This document shows positions 25,129 to 31,418 of a DNA stretch of 31,418 bases, piece after piece. This DNA comes from JBFMDN01 sp040753915 (lineage in GTDB: Bacteria > Desulfobacterota > Desulfomonilia > Desulfomonilales > Desulfomonilaceae), in assembly GCA_040753915.1 (NCBI GenBank), contig JBFMDN010000067.1, positions 1 through 31,418 on the forward strand, written 5' to 3'. The position numbers were made by a program, and so were the translations under genes. Under the pieces are notes generated by a model that saw only the letters and a list, made by a program, of their open reading frames with translations, had not been told where the DNA came from and did not search any database. The first letter of the stretch is position 1. Each line of letters begins with the position of its first letter.

Positions 25129-25964
25129 TGGGACATCTAGTAGGGAAGGGGTACTACCTGGAGCATCTCGTTGGCGTGGCGAAAAGTATCGTTCTCGCAA
25201 TCAACAAGGCGCCTCAGATCACGGGCAAGACGGCAATCGAAGCGGAAATCCTTTGGGGAGACGATCTCGTTCCGATTATCGAGGTGCTGGAGCCGCTGGC
25301 ACCAGTAGTGCGCTACCTCCAATGGGATTACGAGACTATAAAGGGGTGCTACGAGAAAGGTGAATCGCCGGTGATCATCGGCATTGGCGGCAAAGCAAAC
25401 CGTTCCAATCTCGGCTGGAACTGCGGAGCTTGTGGATTCGATACCTGCGCCGAATTCAATGCCTACAGCAAAGACAAGGGAGGCGGAGGGCAGCTCGGAG
25501 GGCCTTCCTGCAACTGGAAAATCCTCGATTATGCCATCGCGTGCGACTGGGCCTGTGCCGCTGCCTGGCAGCACAAGGTGGATAACAGGATTATGGGCTC
25601 GGTGGGCTTTGCTCTGCAGGCTCTCAATTACCTGCCCAAGTCGGACATAAAGATGGGGCTGGTCCTGGGTCCACCACGGGATCTTGTGTACTACAGCAGA
25701 GAGGAGACTCGCTCCGTGCTCAACTATGAAGCTGAAAAGGCCGAGATTATACAATCGGTGCCGACAATGTTTGCATGTTTCCCGGGCGGCGGCAATCCCA
25801 TGTACAAGACCAAACAGGATTGGTGGGCACCACCGGAGTTTATGGGCATTGGCTATTCTGAAGTGGCAATGGAAGTATTGCAGAGAGTTCTCTACGAGCA
25901 GGTCCCTGAGATCGTGGTCAAACATGCGGATGCAGTGGCGGCCCGGTACAAGAGAGACGAATAG
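25128..25964 (+). CDS. DUF2148 ferredoxin-like protein, second paralogue
   Basis: The 278-aa protein carries the canonical family motif NCGACGFDTC (C99, C102, C107) with C128 in GPSC, and then the typical DYAIACDWACAAAWQHKVDNRIM segment. It is strongly diverged from the protein encoded before it but has the same Cys layout. The start overlaps the preceding stop by one base (TAATG), with GAGGAGG upstream. The C-terminal 90 residues, including a WW-rich DWWAPPEF stretch, look specific to this subfamily. Role unknown; electron transfer or a redox step on the CoA ester are the natural guesses given the acyl-CoA dehydrogenase next to it. Confidence 0.85.
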   Translation: MGHLVGKGYYLEHLVGVAKSIVLAINKAPQITGKTAIEAEILWGDDLVPIIEVLEPLAPVVRYLQWDYETIKGCYEKGESPVIIGIGGKANRSNLGWNCGACGFDTCAEFNAYSKDKGGGGQLGGPSCNWKILDYAIACDWACAAAWQHKVDNRIMGSVGFALQALNYLPKSDIKMGLVLGPPRDLVYYSREETRSVLNYEAEKAEIIQSVPTMFACFPGGGNPMYKTKQDWWAPPEFMGIGYSEVAMEVLQRVLYEQVPEIVVKHADAVAARYKRDE

Positions 25965-26008
25965 TCTCTCAAGAACGGACAAACGTTCATGCGCAAAGGA
26001 GATCATTC

Positions 26009-27250
26009 ATGGATTTTTTGGAGCTGGATCTAAATCTGACCGACGATGATATAGCGCTTAAGAAGGCAGCGCACAAATTTGCGAAGGAGGTCATGCGGCC
26101 CATAGCAAAAGAACTGGACGATATGACTCCGGAGCAAGTCATCGCCCCGGACTCTCCATTCTGGGATTTTATGAGAAAAGCGTATGAGCTCGGGTATCAT
26201 GCTATCCTTATTCCCTCCTCATACGGGGGGATGGATCTCACTTCGTTGCAGCAGTTGATTATCTTCGAAGAGCTCTGCTGGGGCAGCTCAGGCCTTGCTG
26301 TCCAGCTCGCGGTGGCCTCTTTTCCTGCGTTTGTTGCCAGCATGCTGCCAGAAGACGACCTCGTTGAGAACATTATCGTGCCCTATTGCGAATGTCGAGA
26401 CGGGAGCATCAGGGGCTGTTGGGGCATCACCGAACCTGACCACGGCTCTGACACCCTCGTACCGGGATATCCCAGCTACCGCGATCCCGCTATCAAGGCG
26501 AATTGTGTTGTGACATTCGAGGGTGACGAATGCGTGATCAACGGCCAAAAGTCGTCCTGGGTGTCTGGTGGGACAATCGCTACTCACTGCGCCCTCTATT
26601 GCCAGGCCGATCCGTCCATGGGGCATGCCGGTGGAGCGTTGCTCGTGGTCCCGTTGGATCTGCCAGGTGTCTCGAAGGGCAAGCCTCTCAACAAGCTGGG
26701 GCAGCGTGACCTCAATCAGGGCGAGATCTTCTTCGATAACGTGAGCGTTCCAAAGTCTTACATGGTGGCCGGACCGGAGGCTTACGAGGCTATGGTCGAG
26801 ATCACGCTTTCCGCAACGACGGCTCTGATGGGGGCACTGGGAACCGGAATTGCCAGGGCAGCTTTCGAAGAGGCGTTGAGCTACGCGAAAGGACGTGTCC
26901 AAGGTGGTAAGCCTTTGATCGAATACACACACATCAAAATGAGACTGTTTCACATGCTCAAGCGGGTGGAAACGAGCCGTCTCATCTCTCGGGCTGCCTA
27001 CGTTTACAATCAGAACACATCTACTCCGGTAGAAGAATACTCGGTCATGGCCAAGATCCACGGTACGGAGGCAGCATTTCAGAATACCCATGAAGCCATA
27101 CAGATCTTTGGAGGCAATGGCATGGCCAAAGAGTACCTGATCGAAAAACTCTTCCGAGATGCTCGAGCCACTCTTATCGAAGACGGCTCAAATGACACGC
27201 TCGCTATCGCCGCAGGTCACAAGATCATCGAGACCTACCCACGGTATTAG
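26009..27250 (+). CDS. Acyl-CoA dehydrogenase
   Basis: The 413-aa flavoprotein has the three ACAD domains. Recognisable parts are GCWGITEPDHGSD (137-148, FAD contact), the YAKGRVQGGKPL helix (292-303), IQIFGGNGMAKEYLIEKLFRDAR (365-386) and E391 in LIEDGS, where the catalytic base of most family members sits (YEGT). The insertion of D between E and GS is unusual. It would introduce an alpha-beta double bond into the acyl-CoA made by the ligase in this operon and pass electrons to ETF or another carrier; no ETF gene is nearby. The ribosome site AAAGGAG lies before the ATG, 44 bp after the DUF2148 stop. Confidence 0.93.
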   Translation: MDFLELDLNLTDDDIALKKAAHKFAKEVMRPIAKELDDMTPEQVIAPDSPFWDFMRKAYELGYHAILIPSSYGGMDLTSLQQLIIFEELCWGSSGLAVQLAVASFPAFVASMLPEDDLVENIIVPYCECRDGSIRGCWGITEPDHGSDTLVPGYPSYRDPAIKANCVVTFEGDECVINGQKSSWVSGGTIATHCALYCQADPSMGHAGGALLVVPLDLPGVSKGKPLNKLGQRDLNQGEIFFDNVSVPKSYMVAGPEAYEAMVEITLSATTALMGALGTGIARAAFEEALSYAKGRVQGGKPLIEYTHIKMRLFHMLKRVETSRLISRAAYVYNQNTSTPVEEYSVMAKIHGTEAAFQNTHEAIQIFGGNGMAKEYLIEKLFRDARATLIEDGSNDTLAIAAGHKIIETYPRY

Positions 27251-27260
27251 GATGCGCTTT

Positions 27261-27364
27261 TGTTTCTCGGCCGCGACCGGATCTTGAGGCGGAACCAGCG
27301 CTAGAGAAGAGCCCCTCTAGCCGCTAACGCATTTCGGGTACCGTCCGGTCGCGCCAAAGAAACG
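27261..27364 (+). other. Structured intercistronic element
   Basis: A long outer stem joins 27261-27280 to 27345-27364: CGCGACCGG (27272-27280) is perfectly complementary to CCGGTCGCG (27345-27353), and GTTTCT pairs with AGAAAC outside it. Inside lies a second hairpin, GCTAGAG (27300-27306) with CTCTAGC (27315-27321). It fills most of the 144-bp gap between the dehydrogenase and thiolase genes. It could be an mRNA processing or stability element or an inserted palindromic repeat. Confidence 0.55.
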
Positions 27365-27394
27365 ACATAAGCTGAGATAATCAGGAGGAATCCC

Positions 27395-28633
27395 ATGAGG
27401 GATGTATACGTAATCGGGGTCGGCATGTTCCGTTTCGGCAAGTACTTGGAACGAACAATGAAGGACATGGCGGCTGAATGCGTGAAGCTGGTGCTCAAGG
27501 ACGCTGACATAGGAAAGGACGAGCTGCAGTTTGCATACGTGTCGAACGGTTACTGGGGACTGTTCGAGGGGCAGCACTCCATAAAGGGTCAAGTCCTGCT
27601 CTTTCCGCTCGGAATCCAGAAGATCCCCATAACGAATGTGGAGAATGCCTGTGCAGGCGCTTCTACGGCATTTCATCTTGCCTGGATGAGCATAGCCTCG
27701 GGATTGTACGATGTCGGGCTGGCTCTGGGAGTGGAAAAACTGACGCATCCGGACAAAGAGCTCTCCCTCAAATCATTCATGAGTAGCATGGATGTCCTGG
27801 ACTTTGCCAATCAGGTGCAAAGGATGCTGTCCGCCGTCCAAGGCCTGCCGGTGAAGCCTCCGCCGGAACAAGAGGAAGCGGGTAGGGGACGGAGTATCTT
27901 TATGGACATGTATGCCGTGGGAGCTCGTTGGCACATGGCCAAATACGGGAGCACGCAAAGGCAGCTCGCAGTTATCTCGTCAAAGAACCACTTCCACAGC
28001 ACTCTAAACCCGCTGGCGCAGATCCAGAAAGACTTCACCGTTGAGGAAGTGTTGGCCGACAGGCTGGTGTCGTATCCGCTGACGAGGCCGATGTGCGCTC
28101 CAATAGGCGACGGGGCCACCGCTGCAGTTCTGTGCTCCGCAACTTTCTTGAAGAAGCTCCCATATGCAAGGCCTGTCAAGATCAGGGCTTCTGTGCTGGG
28201 ATCGGGAACCGACAGGGGCCTCGATGGGGAAGACATAGGAGCAAGACTGTCTAGAAAAGCATATGAAATCGCTGGAATAGGGCCGGAGGACATCAGCGTG
28301 GCCGAAGTCCATGACGCCACCGCATATGGTGAGCTCCATCAAACCGAAGTCCTCGGCTTTTGCCCCGAGGGAGCAGGAGGCTTGTTTGCGGAGTCCGGAG
28401 CGACGAAGCTCGGGGGAAAGCTTCCCATCAACACGAGCGGCGGTCTCGAATCTAGAGGCCACCCCATAGGCGCGTCCGGCATGGCACAAATTCACGAGAT
28501 CGTTACGCAGCTCAGAGGAGAGGCCGGCAAGCGACAGGTTGAAGACGCTCGTCTCGGACTGACGGAAAATGGAGGTGGAACTCTCGGCTTCGAAGAGGCT
28601 TCCATGACTATCCACATCTTTGAGAGAGTCTGA
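27395..28633 (+). CDS. Thiolase-like / lipid-transfer (SCP2-type) thiolase
   Basis: The 412-aa protein has the nucleophile C86 in NACAGAST, H306 in the VHDATAYGE segment, and H356 in GGLESRGHPIGASG. The second catalytic cysteine of classical thiolases is replaced: the C-terminal motif reads TENGGG (N392), as in SCP2-thiolase and lipid-transfer families, some of which act as retro-aldol or branched-chain beta-ketothiolases. AGGAGG precedes the ATG. It probably ends the sigma-54 cluster by carbon-carbon cleavage of the acyl-CoA. No DUF35 partner, common with such thiolases, is encoded next to it. Confidence 0.9.
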   Translation: MRDVYVIGVGMFRFGKYLERTMKDMAAECVKLVLKDADIGKDELQFAYVSNGYWGLFEGQHSIKGQVLLFPLGIQKIPITNVENACAGASTAFHLAWMSIASGLYDVGLALGVEKLTHPDKELSLKSFMSSMDVLDFANQVQRMLSAVQGLPVKPPPEQEEAGRGRSIFMDMYAVGARWHMAKYGSTQRQLAVISSKNHFHSTLNPLAQIQKDFTVEEVLADRLVSYPLTRPMCAPIGDGATAAVLCSATFLKKLPYARPVKIRASVLGSGTDRGLDGEDIGARLSRKAYEIAGIGPEDISVAEVHDATAYGELHQTEVLGFCPEGAGGLFAESGATKLGGKLPINTSGGLESRGHPIGASGMAQIHEIVTQLRGEAGKRQVEDARLGLTENGGGTLGFEEASMTIHIFERV

Positions 28634-29163
28634 TCGCAAACCGCAACCGCGACCTGGCGTCGTGACAATCCGGTGTCCGTTGGAGCCGCAAAACCAGGCC
28701 ACCACGACGGAGGCGTGTTGCCCGAAGCTTAGGGCATATTGCGGGGGCTCCGCAAGGTGCCGCCGGGCGGATGAGACTATCGCTCCATCGGGCATCAGGC
28801 CTGACTCAACGGCCATTGTCGTGGGGGCGGTTCGTGAACCGCCCAAAATCCGGGTGCCTCTCGGAGCGCCCCTCCAGACACATCTCCATCCGAATGGGGC
28901 TCTGAGTCAGTTTCGCGAAAGCGGTAGTGCAGCCCGCTTTTACGATCCATTGGACTGATTTTGAAGGCGAGATCTCAGTCACCGTTTTTTCTTGACGGGG
29001 AGGGCTTGGTCGGTTACTTTCATAGTTAGGAAGACTTCTGAACTAGTACATTGTTGATTTCGATACGTGTGCCCTACAGGGGAGTGGTGGCAGACCGTTA
29101 GTTTTTCCAGGCTGTGTTGAAAGTCTTCCAAAAAATTATCAGGAAATGGAGGAGGGAATTGAG
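28634..29163. other. Hairpin-rich spacer without genes
   Basis: Several hairpins follow one another: TGCCC/GGGCA (28719-28736), TTGCGG/CCGCAA (28739-28755) and a 9-bp near-perfect palindrome GGGCGGTTC/GAACCGCCC (28825-28844). The last looks like a REP-type extragenic palindrome. No credible gene is present. Confidence 0.55.
28992..29020 (+). promoter_or_regulatory. Candidate sigma-70 promoter of the di-heme cytochrome gene
   Basis: TTGACG (28992-28997), a 17-bp spacer and TACTTT (29015-29020) lie about 140 bp upstream of the gene. The -10 is poor. Confidence 0.3.
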
Positions 29164-30567
29164 ATGAGACAAAAGTCCGTGGCATCCTTGCTGGCTTTGC
29201 TCCTGGTTGTCTGCTTTGTTGTCTGCGGTGCCGGCCTTCTCTACGCCGAGTCTCAGAAAAAGCCTACCAGTTACGCCCCCGTCGTCGTTACGGAGCCGTT
29301 TGACTCCATAATGGCACGTATGAAGGCGGCCAAGCCCGAGGTGATGAAACGTCAGCAAGATTTGCTCGAACAGCGTTACGATCTGAGCAATCGACCGGCT
29401 CAGGGGGTGACGATGTCCCGGGGGAAGCCCATCCAGGAAGGGACTCGGGTCAAGCTTCGGGTGGGACAGACGTGGGAACAATTGGCTACCATGACGCCGG
29501 AGCAGATTCGTGAAAAGGACTTGTGGCCTGCCGGCTTCTATCCGCTGCCGCATCCGAACCACCCGGAAGGTGGCATGCTGTTTCCCAAGACTCACATCGA
29601 GGAGATCAAGAAACAGGGCTTGGGAGATCTTACCCGGTTTGACCTTGATTTCGATCTGCCCGAACACTTCCTGCCTGAATCGCCGCCCGCGATTTTCTTG
29701 ACGACACGCCCCGATCTCGGCGATGTCTCCAAGGGGAAGGTAGTCACCATTAACAACTACTTCGAGCTCTTTGACGGGATACTCAATCCCAAGCAACTGG
29801 AGGGCCTTCGTCTTTTGGTCACACCGTTTCCCCAGCAGCAGTTCAATCAGACCGACGATCGCCGATCCGAAAAACCTCACAGAGGTGTGACCTGCTTTGA
29901 CTGCCATGTGAATGGTCACACGAACGGAGCCACACACCTGGTGGGCGACATCCGACCGCAGGAGTTCCGTCACCGGCTGGACACTCCCACTCTGCGGGGA
30001 GTGAACATTCAAAGATTGTTCGGGTCACAACGAGCGCTCAAGTCAGTGGAAGATTTCACGGAATTCGAGCAGAGAGCGGCCTATTTCGATGGTGATCCTG
30101 TGATCGCAACGAAGAAAGGCGTGAACATCCTGGAGCGGGGAAGCCAAGTTCACTTCATGGCTGAATTTCAGGAGCTGCTGGATTTCCCCCCAGCGCCGAA
30201 GCTCGACATCTACGGCAAACTGGATCCGGCAAAGGCGTCTGAGCTGGAAATCAAAGGGCAGGAAATATTCTTTGGAAAGGCAAAATGTGCAGTTTGCCAT
30301 CCCGCCCCGTACTATACAGACAATCTGATGCACAACCTCAAGGCAGAACGGTTCTTCAAGCCCAAGATGATCAACGGGAGGATGGCCTCGGCTGACGGTC
30401 CGATCAAGACTTTTCCGCTCAGGGGAATCAAGGACTCGCCTCCTTATCTTCATGACGGACGATTGTTGACCCTTGAGGATACTGTTGAGTTTTTCAATCT
30501 TATCCAGGGGCTCAAGCTAACGGCAGACGAGAAGAAGGCACTAGTCGCGTTTATGAGAGCCCTGTAG
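29164..30567 (+). CDS. Di-heme cytochrome c, CcpA/MauG-like peroxidase family
   Basis: The 467-aa protein begins with a Sec signal peptide (residues 1-28, cleavage after LYA). It has two c-type heme sites, CFDCH (C244, C247, H248) and CAVCH (C375, C378, H379), and the family's C-terminal FPLRGIKDSPPYLHDGR and TLEDTVEFFN segments. Bacterial di-heme peroxidases reduce H2O2 in the periplasm; MauG-like members oxidise proteins. An N-terminal part of about 200 residues has no motif that I recognise and makes it longer than standard CcpA (about 320-350 residues). The start at 29164 follows AGGAGG and gives a clean signal peptide. Confidence 0.88.
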   Translation: MRQKSVASLLALLLVVCFVVCGAGLLYAESQKKPTSYAPVVVTEPFDSIMARMKAAKPEVMKRQQDLLEQRYDLSNRPAQGVTMSRGKPIQEGTRVKLRVGQTWEQLATMTPEQIREKDLWPAGFYPLPHPNHPEGGMLFPKTHIEEIKKQGLGDLTRFDLDFDLPEHFLPESPPAIFLTTRPDLGDVSKGKVVTINNYFELFDGILNPKQLEGLRLLVTPFPQQQFNQTDDRRSEKPHRGVTCFDCHVNGHTNGATHLVGDIRPQEFRHRLDTPTLRGVNIQRLFGSQRALKSVEDFTEFEQRAAYFDGDPVIATKKGVNILERGSQVHFMAEFQELLDFPPAPKLDIYGKLDPAKASELEIKGQEIFFGKAKCAVCHPAPYYTDNLMHNLKAERFFKPKMINGRMASADGPIKTFPLRGIKDSPPYLHDGRLLTLEDTVEFFNLIQGLKLTADEKKALVAFMRAL

Positions 30568-30677
30568 GCGCGGGGGCAGGCCGTGAAAGGAGCTTGGTCG
30601 AAACGGGAGCCGTGTCAGGTGCCCTGAGGCCTCACGAAAAGACAGAGGCGCAAGCACGGTCACGTTGCCGAATTGCA

Positions 30678-30709
30678 CTTCAGGGATGTGCCGATTGCCA
30701 TCCCTGAAG
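30678..30709. promoter_or_regulatory. 11-bp perfect hairpin upstream of the ferritin-like gene
   Basis: CTTCAGGGATG (30678-30688) pairs with CATCCCTGAAG (30699-30709) over a 10-nt loop. It lies 111 bp after the cytochrome stop and 48 bp before the ferritin-like start, with no T-run on either side. It may be an mRNA element or a protein-binding palindrome. Confidence 0.5.
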
Positions 30710-30757
30710 CAACCGTAACCCAATGAGACAACTTATTCAAATGGAAGGGGTCTGCTG

Positions 30758-31069
30758 ATGCCTGAGTTTGCTAATTCGTTTTCTGGACTGAAATTGGACC
30801 GGAAAGTAACGCACGAGGAGCTTGTGAGAGCGATCCGCTACATGATCGCGGCTGAATATGAGGCGGTGCAGCTCTACATGCAGCTCGCGGAGTCCACCGA
30901 CAACGAGCTGGCCAAGATGGTTCTCGTCGATATCGCCGACGAGGAACGGGAACACGCAGGAGAATTTCTTCGACTGCTCAATGAGCTGGCGCCCGACGAG
31001 GAGAAGTTCTATAAGAAGGGGTATGAGGAAGTCGAGGAAATGATCGAAAAGCTGAAGAAGGGCCAGTGA
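30758..31069 (+). CDS. Small ferritin-like protein (rubrerythrin / encapsulated-ferritin type)
   Basis: The 103-aa protein is almost all helix, with one ferritin half-site: E35 in AAEYEAVQLY and E63-x-x-H66 in DEEREHAGEF. A two-helix protein of this size must dimerise to build a di-iron site, as in encapsulated ferritins and some short rubrerythrin relatives. The C-terminal tail is charged, EEVEEMIEKLKKGQ, and has no obvious encapsulin-targeting peptide. No encapsulin shell gene is in the window. GGAAGGGG precedes the ATG. With the peroxidase gene it may serve oxidative-stress or iron handling. Confidence 0.85.
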   Translation: MPEFANSFSGLKLDRKVTHEELVRAIRYMIAAEYEAVQLYMQLAESTDNELAKMVLVDIADEEREHAGEFLRLLNELAPDEEKFYKKGYEEVEEMIEKLKKGQ

Positions 31070-31110
31070 GGATTGGGCCTTTGTTCGGCTGACCTGGAAC
31101 GAAGAGGTGC

Positions 31111-31223
31111 CTAAGTGGTCGACGGCACAAATACGGTACCGTATCTGCACCGCGGTGTACGTGGTGAGCGCATCGTTGGCACTGTAGGGGCGGGCCTTGT
31201 GCCCGCCCTGGGCACCCACAAGG
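31111..31223 (-). repeat. Dispersed palindromic repeat, copy 2
   Basis: It is an inverted copy of 18602-18714, with the same internal palindromes (ATACGGTACCGTAT at 31131-31144 and CACCGCGGTG at 31148-31157). Its right end stops four bases before the MITE copy at 31228, and the GTAGGGG arm of copy 1 is missing. Confidence 0.8.
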
Positions 31224-31227
31224 AAAG

Positions 31228-31416
31228 TGTCTCAAAAGCCGGCAGTCCGTGATAATCGTGGCACACCCCTTCACCCTGACCCTCTCCCCCGAAGCGGGGG
31301 AGAGGGGATTCTTTAGGCTCCCTCTCCCTCTGGGAGAGGGTTGGGGTGAGGGTGCCTTTCCACGCATCGACGCTCAATCGTGCTACGATGTTTGGCGTGT
31401 CCCCAGTTTTGAGACA
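31228..31416 (-). mobile_element. 189-bp MITE-like element, right copy (inverted)
   Basis: It is the inverted counterpart of 5-193: TGTCTCAAAA at 31228-31237 and TTTTGAGACA at 31407-31416 are its terminal repeats. Length is identical and about nine positions differ. The internal hairpins are conserved, with a compensated change in one loop region. Confidence 0.85.
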
Positions 31417-31418
31417 TT

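Noticed and set aside
26288..27091. 267-codon minus-strand frame opposite the acyl-CoA dehydrogenase
   Set aside because: Shadow frame; no recognisable domain and no ribosome site.
28004..28846. 280-codon minus-strand frame across the thiolase end and spacer
   Set aside because: Shadow of the thiolase gene plus translated hairpin sequence.
29098..30012. 304-codon minus-strand frame opposite the di-heme cytochrome
   Set aside because: The plus strand encodes two CxxCH sites and a signal peptide in the same stretch.

Overview
The window looks like part of the chromosome of a strictly anaerobic, aromatic- or fatty-acid-degrading bacterium. A sulfate-reducing or syntrophic Desulfobacterota (former Deltaproteobacteria; Desulfomonile- or Syntrophobacter-like) fits best. 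This is inferred from gene content: an oxygen-sensitive 4-hydroxybutyryl-CoA dehydratase, a 4-hydroxybenzoyl-CoA-reductase-type molybdenum enzyme, several CoA ligases and a sigma-54 activator. No rRNA or marker gene fixes the taxonomy. I saw no tRNA, rRNA or CRISPR array.

Layout: (1) 1-371, a 189-bp MITE-like element and hairpins. (2) 371-2728, minus strand: an XRE-cupin regulator, a small Cys-rich protein and an AbfD-type dehydratase, apparently one operon behind a good sigma-70 promoter. (3) 3374-10453, plus strand: SDR dehydrogenase, acyl-CoA synthetase and a complete five-gene branched-chain-amino-acid-type (HAAT) ABC importer. This reads as an import, activate and oxidise module for an organic acid. 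(4) 10496-12105: a 127-bp inverted-repeat element fused to the 3' end of a YqeB-type molybdenum-hydroxylase accessory gene, then a MarR gene with an operator-like palindrome in its promoter. (5) 12299-16043, minus strand: the three subunits of a 4-hydroxybenzoyl-CoA-reductase-like enzyme, including the diagnostic extra Fe-S loop in the FAD subunit, behind a promoter with two TTACNNGTAA palindromes. (6) 16274-18298, minus strand: a stand-alone molybdopterin oxidoreductase. (7) 18299-19063: repeat-rich spacer. (8) 19064-21847, minus strand: a TPR-GAF-AAA+ sigma-54 activator. (9) 22187-28633, plus strand: a catabolic cluster (SCP2 protein, CoA ligase, two DUF2148 Fe-S proteins, acyl-CoA dehydrogenase, SCP2-type thiolase) behind a canonical -24/-12 promoter. 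(10) 29164-31069, plus strand: a secreted di-heme cytochrome/peroxidase and a small ferritin-like protein. (11) 31111-31416: two dispersed repeats, one being an inverted copy of the left-end MITE.

How it may work together: imported carboxylic acids are activated by one of two CoA ligases and processed by beta-oxidation-like enzymes or by the reductive molybdenum and radical-type enzymes typical of anaerobic aromatic catabolism. Each module has its own regulator (XRE-cupin, MarR, sigma-54 activator). The most intriguing unit is the sigma-54 operon in which two diverged DUF2148 ferredoxin-like proteins sit between a CoA ligase and an acyl-CoA dehydrogenase; I know no assigned function for such a pair.
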